This document shows, piece after piece, positions 22,401-32,340 of a stretch of 64,000 nucleotides of DNA. Within the stretch, counting starts at the first letter, position 1. Every line of letters starts with the position of its first letter. The notes under the pieces were generated by a model. That model was not told the DNA's origin, did not search any database, and saw nothing but the letters and a program-made list of their open reading frames with translations. Position numbers and translations under genes: made by a program. This stretch comes from Xylona heveae TC161 (lineage: Eukaryota; Ascomycota; Xylonomycetes; Xylonales; Xylonaceae), in assembly GCF_001619985.1 (NCBI RefSeq), contig NW_017264205.1:669608-733607 (forward strand), written 5' to 3'.

Positions 22401-22806
22401 TAGGCTGCATTTGATCCGTATTGATTGATCAATTTGATCACATTTTCTTTTAGCCAGTCGCCATTTCCTGCATAATCGAAAGAAAAGAAGAGTTTAAAAG
22501 TAGCGCCAAGATTGTTGGCCGCAGTAAAGGCGTTCGACAAGGACGGCGCATTGAGGGGATCGCCATTTGCAATATTGAGTGCAAATGCATCGATATGCGC
22601 ATCACGTGCCTGAATTATATCGTGTTCCCAATCGGCCACAGAGAAGGAGGCAGTATTTCCAACCTATTATGACAATCAGTATCAACGGTCAGAATTCGAA
22701 CGAAAAGAGGGGATGGAAATAATACCATAAAGTGAGCAAAAACTGCTTTGGCCTGGACTTCGTAGGCAGCGCCTAACATCAGGACCAGAAGACATATCAA
22801 CCTCAT
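19481..22806 (-). CDS. Secreted GH71 alpha-1,3-glucanase (mutanase) with six Cys-rich modules and a long C-terminal domain
   Basis: Exon 22726-22806 and exon 19481-22663 give 1087 aa. A signal peptide fills residues 1-20. Residues 20-430 match glycoside hydrolase family 71, endo-acting on alpha-1,3-glucan of fungal walls (segments such as FDYAGNGDW, WNDYGESHYIGP, HDGWRLFLPYLI). Six Cys-rich units follow at about residues 447-720, built on the pattern GLCxFxCxYGYCPxxxC and alternating between two subtypes, so three pairs; they resemble CBM24-type mutan-binding modules. The last 330 residues contain paired cysteines, N-glycosylation sites and a hydrophobic helical stretch near MALLFLTSFLFVLPAIGEAF, as also seen in large fungal killer-toxin-like chitinases. 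A start four codons upstream is possible. It is divergent from a secreted orphan. Confidence 0.87.
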
Positions 22807-24090
22807 GTTGCAAGACACATTGACCTAAAGCATCCGCACGAAAGAGTCTCGTTATGATCAATTCCGAAAATGTTTCCCATTAAAATGAAGCGAGGGTCTA
22901 TGGTTAAAAGTATCAATGCCCTTTTCGAAAACTTTCAGCAGTCGCCTTATATGACCGGCATGTTTCCGAAGGAACTGAAGGGTTAAATTTCCCCTGGCAT
23001 CCGAAAGCCCTGGTAGGGACCAATATTGCCTTGCAAATGCAACCATGGCCAGCAGAATGTAAGTTTCGCAGTCGCCCTTGAGCAAACGGAGCGGGGGAAA
23101 AGGGGGAGATAGGAGAAATGCCACGTAACGGAAAATTGCTCATGATGTTAGCAGTAATGTAGGTCAAAAAAGTTTCTATCGTCTGATTCCTTTACCAGCC
23201 TTCCAGTAGGCAATAAAATGAAGATGAAGGGCCCGGCTTCCTAGTTCAAGTTGTTCGATAAGCGCAGCCGGCCTCGGGACAATTCCGTTGATGCTAAGAA
23301 TTAAAGTTCACAGGCTAACAAAACTAAGCGCGGAGTTTGTGGGGTTTGCCAGGGATGCTTAGCTGGTAGTTTCAAATATCGATAATCTATTGGTCCCTGC
23401 GCTCACTGCGTCAGCTAAAAGACGCCGAATGGGATCTAATAAGGGGTCCAAAGTCCTTTGTGCAATATCCGACCTTGCCGACATTACCCCCTCAGCCTTA
23501 ATCCAAAGAATCAAAGGTTTTGAATAATGCCAGGATTGCTCCTGGTACGGGATTCACGCCTTCAGTCTCGTCCGATATATGTAAGGAGGTGCAGTTGTTC
23601 CGCGACCTCGATTGAGCTTTCACTCCTTGATGATAATAATAAAAAGCCCGGTATTACCTTGCAGCTCTCTCGTGGAGATGCTTTTAGCCTCTAACGGAGG
23701 TACCACAAGCAAGGGAAGGCCTAGATGCTCTACCATTCCAATACAATTATGAGAATTTCTTTGCTTTTCCATTCGTGAGTCAAGTATTAACTTCTATTTC
23801 GAAAGTGTACCTCCTCTGGTGGCCATGGAAGCAAAAATGTCGTCCGATTATTTGATCATTTCTATGGCCAGAAATCTCAGGATCCGGGCCTCTTCAACAA
23901 ATCCCTTCTTCCGTTCGTATCTGTCCCTGCATCTTCCTCAAGTAGCGGCAATGCCCATTCAAATTTATTGAGCTTCTTCATGAATTGAATGCCTTTGAGG
24001 ATACATAAAAGACTGCAGGAATATACGTAAGGAACTTGACTCAATGCCTAATGCCAGTATCAGGAATACTAATTCGCGGAAATAGCAAGA
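22807..24090. promoter_or_regulatory. Divergent intergenic region between GH71 and the secreted orphan
   Basis: This 1.3-kb region contains the promoters of two divergent genes for secreted proteins. No coding signal was found. Regulatory sites cannot be assigned by eye. Confidence 0.4.
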
Positions 24091-24906
24091 ATGAAGCTCC
24101 TCTTTTTCTTCACCACCACCTTGGTTTACCTCTCGGCACACGTATGCGCATATGGCCTTGCAGGAGGCTACGAGCGCATGTATTTCTACTATGCCTACCT
24201 TCTCGATGCTACTGCAAACACGACGCCACAAAAAATAAGTTCTCTCTGCGGAAAACGGTTTGGCACCGATATCTGCTCCTTTCATCAATTTCTCAAATAT
24301 ATCAATATTCCATTCCCTACCGATCAAGAGCTTGCACTTGCAGGAATCAGTAATGCCGAGGAACCAGACATTGAAACAACAGCAAATGCTCTAGGCGCGG
24401 TGAAACGCCTCAGTGGGACTGTCAATCCCGGCAGAGTCCTCGAAGGAGACTGGAACTGCTATGCCGATGTCTTCCCACAGGTGGGCAGTGTTATCGAAGG
24501 ATGCACAACCAAGATCCTGTTGCTCGACGATGAAGATGAAAGACGTGGGATAGGCCTAACACTGCTTAGAAAATGCCAAGTCTCAATAAATGCTGCACAA
24601 GCTGCACGGCAAACAGCATCATCAAATACATTGATCAACGAGGAATTACGATCAATTATTGGAGTTGACGGGGAGATTATATATAAATCAAACGTGGTTA
24701 CATTAGACACTGGAAGATCTGTAGACTTTCCATTCATCGATTTGGAGGCTACGGCGATGCTCGAAGCAAACAATGATAAGACAAAAGCCATCAAAGCAGC
24801 TCTGAAAAGCTTCAAAGCCAGCGACAAATCCAATGGGGATGGGCATTTAAAAGCTATTGATGCGATGACGATTGTAAGATCAAATATTGGTTGTATAGAT
24901 GGATAG
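24091..24906 (+). CDS. Secreted protein of unknown function, divergent partner of the GH71 gene
   Basis: A single-exon 271-aa protein. Residues 1-20 form a clear signal peptide ending at a VCA-type site. The mature N-terminus carries a distinctive aromatic motif (GLAGGYERMYFYYAYLLD). Several cysteines follow (CGKRF, ICSF, WNCYADV, EGCTT, KCQVS, IGCID near the end), enough for three disulfides. There is no membrane segment or GPI signal. I do not recognise a named family. Its divergent position beside a wall-degrading enzyme, and the fact that both are secreted, suggests co-expression, possibly as a wall-interacting or protective partner; that role is inference only. Confidence 0.72.
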   Translation: MKLLFFFTTTLVYLSAHVCAYGLAGGYERMYFYYAYLLDATANTTPQKISSLCGKRFGTDICSFHQFLKYINIPFPTDQELALAGISNAEEPDIETTANALGAVKRLSGTVNPGRVLEGDWNCYADVFPQVGSVIEGCTTKILLLDDEDERRGIGLTLLRKCQVSINAAQAARQTASSNTLINEELRSIIGVDGEIIYKSNVVTLDTGRSVDFPFIDLEATAMLEANNDKTKAIKAALKSFKASDKSNGDGHLKAIDAMTIVRSNIGCIDG

Positions 24907-25850
24907 TTTTGCGGTAAATGAGGCGAACCATTGTGGGATATAGTACTTGAAAGGACCTGTAGCAAGTAACATATACCGATACTTAGAAGGGTATCTCCTA
25001 ATGAAAAAGAGATATTCTTACTTTTACTGCCGATCACCTTCAATTTCTCTAAATCCTATTCAAGGGTTTACTATGTCGTGCAATATAAATAGTAAGCTTG
25101 TCGGGACTTCAAACCCAACATGCTCAAAACACTAAGACTTAAGTATATTACACAAGCTAGTTACAGAATCGAATAAACCTAATGAGATGAGTCTCTTACA
25201 AATGTCTCAATGGTTCAAGGCATATAGGTACTACCTCTCATAGAGGAACAGCGGTCGATTCTTGTTGACTACTACCTACCTTAGGTACCTATCTAGGTAA
25301 GGTAGGTATACGGTATACCTGAAGGCGGCTCACAACGTTTTCGCTTGTTCTTGCTGTCGCGTTTAGCGGTCGGTTTCTTACGTCAAGACATCCTCTCTGG
25401 ACATTATTACTGCTTTATTGAAAAGAATCCATCACTTTCTAATCAATACTCATCTCTGGATTGTTCGAGAGCTTCAATGTTTTACCGTGTGGATTTGCCG
25501 GAGCAGTTGTGGCAGGTTTTAGCCTGACCAAGGTAACAATCTTGCCTAAAAGGGACCCTTCCCCTAGTTATGTGTGTGACTCACTTACAGTACCTTACTC
25601 CTCGCTCTCCCGCCATTGTTATTCACCGTACCCACCCTGATCGAGTAACAATATTACAGCGTGTGCTCTTGCAAAGCTATATCTACATTCCGTGCCGTGC
25701 ACTTGCATACAGAGTAAGATCTGTCCCCCGCATCGCCTCCCTCTCCTGAAAATTTCTTCCACGTCCATCTTTTGGCTCCTTTGCTTTTTCTTACCCTTCT
25801 TAAAATATTACTTTTTTCTTGATTTTCTTGGTCTTAGCACCAATCCGCAA
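24907..25850. other. Intergenic region with a TACCTACC-type inverted repeat
   Basis: No gene was recognised. The segment just before 25850 is pyrimidine-rich and ends in TCTTAG, so an upstream non-coding exon of the next gene is possible. Confidence 0.45.
25273..25308. repeat. Imperfect inverted repeat of TACCTACC-type sequence
   Basis: The left arm TACCTACCTTAGGTACCTA is answered by the right arm TAGGTAAGGTAGGTA, which is its reverse complement apart from a 4-nt gap. Together they can fold into a hairpin with a 2-nt loop. Related TACC runs occur at 35022-35040 and 55836-55850. Confidence 0.6.
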
Positions 25851-27401
25851 ATGGAATCCCAGCTGCCTCCGGGGTGCACAATGCGGGATGAAGGTGGCGT
25901 CCTTGATGGCCAAACTGTTGGTAGCAGAGTGAGCAAGAATGTGCCGGACTTGGAGAATATGGATTGGAATCTAGAGGACTGGAGGTCAGCCATTCATGGC
26001 AAGCAAGTCCCGTGTGCTCTCGGCCGGCCAACACCAAGATACTGCGTCATTCGGGGAATTCGGTACAACCCCGGATTTGCAAAGGAACTTCATGGTGTAT
26101 TACCTGAATTTACCCGCGCACTGAATGCTCGCAGTATTATGAGCAATAGCATCCCGGATATGAATCACCCGGATGACTTTCCCTATTGCATCTGGCATCC
26201 CGAGGTGGCCACAGAGGCCACCTACCGGGAGCTCGCACATCGCTATCCACAACTCAAGTATCACGTAGGCCGCGCCTGTGCTGTGGCTGGCTATGTTGAC
26301 TTGTATAAGGAGCTTGATATCCTTCCAGAAGTACACATCGCCGAAGAGGCTCGAAGCAATGGTCATTCCGCCATCTTTGACATGGTTATGGCCAATGATA
26401 CCATTTACAATGTCATGAATGACTACAATCGCACCGTGGATATCGATAGCCCTTCTCCTGGGCGTCTGAACTGTGACACCGCTGTTCGCTCATTATTGGA
26501 AATCAAGAAAAAAGTCAAAAGACCTGACCTTGACATATTCGATTTCGGCGAAGAAGAAGACCACGACTTCAGCGATTTCGAAAACTTTAATATTACTGAG
26601 GATTGGAACATTGACGACCACGAGACCCCCAGGGCCGCAGCAAAGCAAGCAGATGATCTGACAAGCTACCTCTGCGCTGCATTACCGACTCATCTCCCAG
26701 ATATCGACAAGGACCTGCTCATTTTGATGTCAGCGTACTACGGCGACATTGATCGATATGCCCGACTACGACGTCCTAGATTTGTAACGTGCGAGGTTGC
26801 ATGCGTTGTTAGGGGCATTTACCATAACACCATGTTTGCCAAGTATTGGTCTTTGCAAAAGAACGAGAGCGACTGGATAACAGAGGCCATCACAGCCCGT
26901 TTTATCATGAACGATGACCTGACGCGTATCAAAGAAGGCGTTAAACCCCTACCCTATCTCATCTGGTATCCTCGCATTGCTTCTCGCGAGACATATGAAG
27001 AGCTTGCTGAAATAGCCCCGTCCATGAAGCCAGCTATTGCCCGTGTCTATATGATGATGGACTATCGGCAGGGTTACGACCAGCTTAATGTGCAGCCAGA
27101 CGAGGCTCTGATGGATGAGGCAGAATTCCGGGCGAGCAAGAACCCATACTATAAGGAGGATCTAGAAAGAAAGGTTGCAGGAGGAGCTAAATTAAAACCA
27201 ATGCCATGGCAAAGGGAGATCTGCGATGAACGTCTTACATACAGTTGGTATATGCGGCCGCGCTTAAGGAAATTCTTGACTCGGCCTCTCCTTAGTAGTT
27301 ATGGCGCGGAGATATACAATGGTCTTTCGGATCCCAACGTTTCCGAGGTCGAGCGCAACCTCTGTGTACCGCCAGAGTTGCGGTTCGATGAAGAGTACTA
27401 A
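25851..27401 (+). CDS. Uncharacterised protein with an internal duplication
   Basis: A single-exon product of 516 aa. Two copies of a module of about 120 residues are visible. The first covers about residues 60-185 (CVIRGIRYNPGFAKEL, then PYCIWHPEVATEATYREL). The second covers about residues 320-440 (CVVRGIYHNTMFAKYW, then PYLIWYPRIASRETYEEL). An acidic linker rich in Asp/Glu/Phe separates them. There is no signal peptide, membrane segment or catalytic motif. The frame is open for 53 codons upstream, but that part is pyrimidine-rich, hydrophobic and ends at a TCTTAG, so it is more likely leader or intron; the ATG at 25851 was chosen. No function can be given. Large fungal families of this type tend to sit in subtelomeres. 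Confidence 0.75.
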   Translation: MESQLPPGCTMRDEGGVLDGQTVGSRVSKNVPDLENMDWNLEDWRSAIHGKQVPCALGRPTPRYCVIRGIRYNPGFAKELHGVLPEFTRALNARSIMSNSIPDMNHPDDFPYCIWHPEVATEATYRELAHRYPQLKYHVGRACAVAGYVDLYKELDILPEVHIAEEARSNGHSAIFDMVMANDTIYNVMNDYNRTVDIDSPSPGRLNCDTAVRSLLEIKKKVKRPDLDIFDFGEEEDHDFSDFENFNITEDWNIDDHETPRAAAKQADDLTSYLCAALPTHLPDIDKDLLILMSAYYGDIDRYARLRRPRFVTCEVACVVRGIYHNTMFAKYWSLQKNESDWITEAITARFIMNDDLTRIKEGVKPLPYLIWYPRIASRETYEELAEIAPSMKPAIARVYMMMDYRQGYDQLNVQPDEALMDEAEFRASKNPYYKEDLERKVAGGAKLKPMPWQREICDERLTYSWYMRPRLRKFLTRPLLSSYGAEIYNGLSDPNVSEVERNLCVPPELRFDEEY

Positions 27402-27951
27402 ACCCATGAGATAACAATTATATGCAGGTTATATATAATCAATTTACTACTGATGGACTGAAGATGAAATTTCAATCAAACTAAATAGGGGAAACGTGGC
27501 AGATGGATATGATAGTTGATTCCAAATAATCCTGGTGGTCGCATTTGACCCGTAGTTAATCATTTTAGTAGTCACAGTTATGAACTCTTAACGGAGTCTG
27601 GCTGACCGAGTCCGTTATCGCAGCTGCCGACTTGACCCCGCACGGGTCCTTTTCGTCGTCCCTTACCCAACCAACAAATTAACATCTTTTCCATTACATT
27701 CAGGGACTCGGGCGAACAAAGGTTGGGAGCCCTGAAGCATTTCTTTTGAAAGACGCAAAGTCTCTGGGTGATTTCATTCACTTTGCCATGCAATAGAGTT
27801 GGGCAATCAAGTGACGTTAATATTCGGTTCTCTCGAAGCGATTTGTGCTGTTCAATTGTTTTAATGCGTCTTTGACTGTTTCTTCCACGTTGAATGATTG
27901 TATATTTTACAATTCTGCTTTTCATATAAAAATCCGCGGATTGAGCTCCGC
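27402..27951. other. Intergenic region, no gene seen
   Basis: The 550 bp between the duplicated-module gene and the MATE gene are AT-rich with short ORFs only. Confidence 0.45.
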
Positions 27952-29586
27952 ATGCTTTCTCTTAAGTCGACCAACAAGATAGCGGGGCTGACTCTCCGAG
28001 CCTGAACGCAATATTATCCATCAGTCACGGCCAATATTAGTCACCGTTCTGGGGATCCAGCAGGGTGTACTGAGCATCAGACGTCCATTGAGAATGAACT
28101 GATCAACGAAGCTCCAAATGAGACGACCAATCTTCTCCACAAACATCCGTCTCATGTCGAAGATGCCCATGTCGAGGAAGGCTCTGTTCACGATCCCCAA
28201 TACAACATCAAAGCTCAGACAAGACTAGTTTTACAAGAATTCTGGATTCTCATACGCAGTTCTATCCCTGTTATCCTAGCATATGCGCTACAAAACTCCC
28301 TCCAGACTGTATCCGTCCTCATCGTTGGGCGTCTGTCTCCTGCAGCCCTTGCCACTGCCGCGTTCTCATACATGTTCGCCATGTCCACGGCCTGGCTGGT
28401 CGCATTGGGCGGAACCACCGCACTCGATACGCTATGTTCCTCCAATTTCACTGGAAGCCAGAACCCCCACGAGCTCGGCACACTCTTGCAACGATCCTTT
28501 ATTGTGCTCGGACTATTTTACATCCCAGTTATGTTCCTCTGTTTATGCTCTGAGCCCGTGTTCAAGCTTCTCGGCCAGGACCCCGAATTATCCGCCAGCA
28601 GCGCAAGATTTCTAAGCTGCCTTGCCCCGGGTGGACTGGCATACGTCTATTTCGAAGCAATGAAGAAGTACCTCCAAGCGCAAGAAATCATGCGTCCGGG
28701 AACATACGTCCTCCTAATCACCTCGCCAATAAATGCCCTTCTAAACTACCTTTTCATACATGTGTTTCATTGGGGCCTGCTCGGCGCTCCGATCGCGACG
28801 GGAATATCCTATTGGCTCTCGTTTGGGCTTCTGATTCTCTACACCCGCTTCGTCGGAGGCGGCGACTGCTGGGGTGGCTGGTCCAAGTCGTATGTTCGCA
28901 ACATGGGCACGTTCGCCCGTCTGGCATTCATGGGCGTCATTCAAGTCGGAACGGAATGGTGGGCATTTGAAATTGTCGCACTGGCAGCAGCACGACTGGG
29001 GACCATTGCGCTCGCCGCGCAAAGCGTCATTATGACGACGGATCAAGTCATGAACACAATTCCCTTTAGCATTGGCGTGGCGGCGAGTTCACGGGTCGGG
29101 AATCTTTTGGGCGCCCGCAACGCCAAAGGCGCGGCAAGAGCGGCTAATGTCGCTGCGATCCTGAGTATGCTTTTTGGCGCCATTGTGCTGGCTGTGCTCA
29201 TGGCCGTCAAGGATGTGTATGCGAAGATTTTTAATGATGACCCCCGTGTCGTGAAGCTCACGGCTCAAGTCCTGCCCTTTGTCGCCCTTTTTCAGATAGC
29301 AGATGGCTTGAAGGGTAGTTGTGGTGGCAGTCTGCGTGGCATGGGCCGCCAACACGTCGGCTCGGTTGTGGACTTGCTGAGTTATTACTGCGGAGCGTTG
29401 CCTTTAGGGATTTGGTTGGCTTTTCATGGGTGGGGATTAAAAGGCCTGTGGGTCGGCCAGTGCATAGCGTTGTATCTCGTCGGTGTGTTGCAGTGGGTTA
29501 TTGTTCTCTTGGGTAATTGGAAGTGTCAGGTTGATAAGGCTTTGCAGAGGCTGGATCTAGCGGGCCTTGAACCGGAAAACACGTAA
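27952..29586 (+). CDS. MATE-family multidrug/organic-compound exporter (start uncertain)
   Basis: The open frame from 28006 to 29586 encodes a MATE transporter: about 50 polar residues, then twelve hydrophobic segments. Family landmarks include the TM1-2 region (LAYALQNSLQTVSVLIVGRL), QAQEIMRPGTYVLL, GTEWWAFEIVALAAARLGT, GVAASSRVGNLLGARN and the late SCGGSLRGMGRQHVG. These proteins export cationic drugs and metabolites against H+ or Na+. No ATG lies between the in-frame TGA at 28003-28005 and TM1. The nearest upstream ATG (27952) is in the same frame before that TGA. An intron 27966-28040 would remove the stop and give 519 aa, but its donor (GTCGAC) is poor. A lost start codon is the alternative. 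Confidence 0.7.
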
Positions 29587-29849
29587 CATTGCATGCATGC
29601 AGGAAATGCTCTGCGGTTGGTTATAGAGAGGAAATCGAATCTTTAAAGGACTAGAACGGATAAGCTTCGTAGAATATATTAGACGTCCACAAGAATAAAA
29701 CATGGACGATCATATGGTCGGAAGAATGTATAGCATCTGACAGAGTCTCGATGGTGTACCAATTTAATTCTCTAGTAAAACATAATGGTCGTGAAACTCA
29801 TCTAACAAAAGTATAGTCCGCTCAAAGCAATTCATAAATGCAATAACTC

Positions 29850-31208
29850 TCAAAACCAGAGAACAAATCGACCAACAGAAACATTAGAATCATTATCTGA
29901 GGCCGACCTTCCATTCTCACAGACTTTACTGCCGTCAACGGCACCCATATCAATCCCCATGCCCATATTGCAGGCATGCCATCTCCCGTCTTTCTCAATG
30001 CATGACATGAGCTCGCTCGTGCCACATTTCCCAAGCGAACCCGTGTCCTCGAATTTACCTGCAATACACTGCACACTATCCTTAACTTGGCCAACAAAGA
30101 CGTACCCAGTCCCTGAAGCAATTCATTGAGAATAGATTGTGAGAGAATTGCACAAGATGGCTCCGGCATCGCATTCCGAGCGAATACCGGATTAATCGTT
30201 TCCGGACAGAGGTGAATCCTCTGCGGGGGAAGCATCTGCGGAGGAAAATGTAGCATTCTCCAGCTGAGACGCATTGTCCGTTGGAGGATTAGCTTGAGAT
30301 TGAGACGAAGACGCATGATCACCTTGAGACGTTTCTAGAGGTCGAGGTACGATTTCCAATGGAGAATCATCCTGAGGTAAAAACCCGTCTTCAGCCAAAC
30401 GTACATCATTATTTGGTTGCGGCAACGTCTGAGGCGGAGGGATGGAATCATCGCACAGGTTCTCAGTCGGCTTAGAGTCTGGGCTCACGCCATCTCCGAA
30501 TTCGACTTCTGGGCCGGGATGAGGATACACAAGTGCCTCTCCCTCTTTCGTTTTGCAGCTATTGACCGATTCCAGGTTTGCGATGAATACTTCGGGGAGA
30601 TGCTCCATTGAGGTGGGCTCATCCAACAATGTATCTCTCGCATAGAAGCTTCGTTTCCGAAAAGATGTCCGCAATTTCGATTTGGGCGATTCCGGCAGTG
30701 AGTAGGGGCTCATTATTTCCACTTGTGCACAATTCATGTAAAACTCTGGGAGCTGGTCTCTGTTGATCCATGTCCATGCGAAGATCGCCGTGCCTTCTGG
30801 AGCAAATGAAGGCACCGTGAAGTTCATTTTCGTCGTAGTGGCGCAGCCGCCCATGATTGACTTGATTACTCGAAAGCTGGTACCATTGTCGTAGGACAAA
30901 GAGAACTGGCACGACCCGCGATGATTCGGAGATGAATTGATCAGGGTCATATTGTATTGCATGCCAGATGTCAGGACCGCTCCAGTGTATATATTCTTGT
31001 CCTTGAGGTATCCTTTGCAAGGGAAATCGGAGCTGTGTGTGACGAGAGGTTCCATCATATTGTAGTCGATTTCATCGTATGCATATCGCACTTCCAGATG
31101 GCCTCTGATCGGGATCGGCCATTCCATGTAGCTAGACGAGCGATGTCCCTCTACGAGACAGGCTGCAGCAGACAAGAGCAGAGCATATGCAAGTGTTGAT
31201 TGCTTCAT
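29850..31208 (-). CDS. AA11-type lytic polysaccharide monooxygenase with Cys-rich C-terminal module
   Basis: The long first exon begins at 31208. The signal peptide (residues 1-21) is followed directly by His22, which would be the copper-binding N-terminal histidine. AA11 landmarks follow: SDFPCKGY, His96 in NHRGSCQ (second histidine-brace ligand), GGCA, WTWINR, and Tyr157 in FYMNC (axial tyrosine). AA11 enzymes cleave chitin oxidatively. Left unspliced, the frame ends at 30192 (338 aa). A Cys-rich stretch (29850-30112; MSCIEKDGRWHACNMG, DMGAVDGSKVCENG), like the chitin-associated X278 module, lies downstream in another frame. An intron 30113-30322 (AAG|GTGATC donor, CTCAC branch, TTCAG acceptor) joins it in phase, giving 382 aa. 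I prefer this two-exon model. Confidence 0.72.
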
Positions 31209-32091
31209 CTTCGCAACCGTGTCAGTGATGATCGCCCCAGGGCAGAAGCAGAAAGTGAAATAGCAAAGGCAGTAACAGATGTCGCTATGGAATAACGTGA
31301 TATTATTAGTCGGCAGATTGGCTCAGGGTTCACAGTGTATACTTATTGCATTGGGCGCGGCCCTGATGAGGTCCGCACCCCTCGCAGCGTGGGTGGGTGG
31401 ACCGACGGCTGGAAAATAGCCATAGTCGATTACGCTCCCTGCATCTCAAACTTCTGATGACGAAGCAAGAAATGCCTTCAGAAGCTAAAGCGTGCTTCGG
31501 ACGTAAAAGGGTTGGGTAGACGAGAAGGTCAGCATTCCTCAAAGTTTGCGGGTATTTCCTGGGCGACCCAATAAATGCTGTCACGGGGAAAAGAAAAGAA
31601 ATATATAAAGGAAGAAAGCAGAAGGGAAGAGTCGCCCTCAGAATATCGCCAAATATTCTTCAAAATCAGCAAGACGGAAATAGCAAACAAATTGCCGAAC
31701 TCGAGAAAAAAGTCAGTCAAAAAAACACAAGCGAAGAAAGCTCAATATGCTGCAAAGGCACCCCCACGAGGGCCCCGGAAGTGTATCCATACGGCCTTTT
31801 TAGGGCAAGGGATTCTTCTTAGGAATGCCATTGCTTAGCCGGGAAACTACTGCAGCGTAAGCAAGGGTTGATGTTGAGGGCAATACAAATAATTAGATGA
31901 GAGAGAACGGAGCGCACACACGTGCGACAGACATCACTACTTGCATAATTAATTATTCTTTTGCACACCGATTGATTAAGGAATAAAGTGGTAGCATGAA
32001 GGCTATGCAGCATAATAATAGTGAATGGAGTTGCAAAGTATATCGCGGCTAAAGTAGTAACGGGCGGCTGAAAGTCAAAAACAAGTCTAAA
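31209..32091. promoter_or_regulatory. Divergent intergenic region (LPMO / uve1 side)
   Basis: This 0.9-kb region lies between the LPMO start and the small Cys-rich ORF upstream of uve1. No other coding signal is visible. It must contain the promoter of the LPMO and probably the transcription start of uve1. Confidence 0.4.
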
Positions 32092-32340
32092 ATGGATGAC
32101 GGAAATGACGTTTACATCCGCTTTAGCGCCGATCGAAAGAGATCTCAAGATGCTCCCGATCTCTCCAGAACGTCAGGGGTCCCCCTGATCCATTGCCATT
32201 CTTGTCATCGTGTCTCTTCTCCAGGATCGCAGTTCGTCATAATTCCATCCACAAAAGAACCACTACAACTCTTTTGCAGTGACGTCGCGTGTGAAAAGTG
32301 TCGTAAAACATGTGTCGTGTGCGCAGTGTTATTGCACTGA
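32092..32340 (+). CDS. Small Cys-rich ORF (82 aa), candidate zinc-binding protein or long uORF of uve1
   Basis: The ORF begins with ATG in a good context and ends in TGA immediately before, and in the same frame as, the uve1 ATG (TGA-ATG). The C-terminal half holds a cysteine cluster: HCHSCH, then about 20 residues later CSDVACEKCRKTCVVC. Regular CxxC spacing suggests a zinc site. Because no promoter can fit between it and uve1, it is either a long upstream ORF on the uve1 mRNA, or a separate small gene with uve1 starting further downstream. I do not recognise a family. Confidence 0.4.
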   Translation: MDDGNDVYIRFSADRKRSQDAPDLSRTSGVPLIHCHSCHRVSSPGSQFVIIPSTKEPLQLFCSDVACEKCRKTCVVCAVLLH

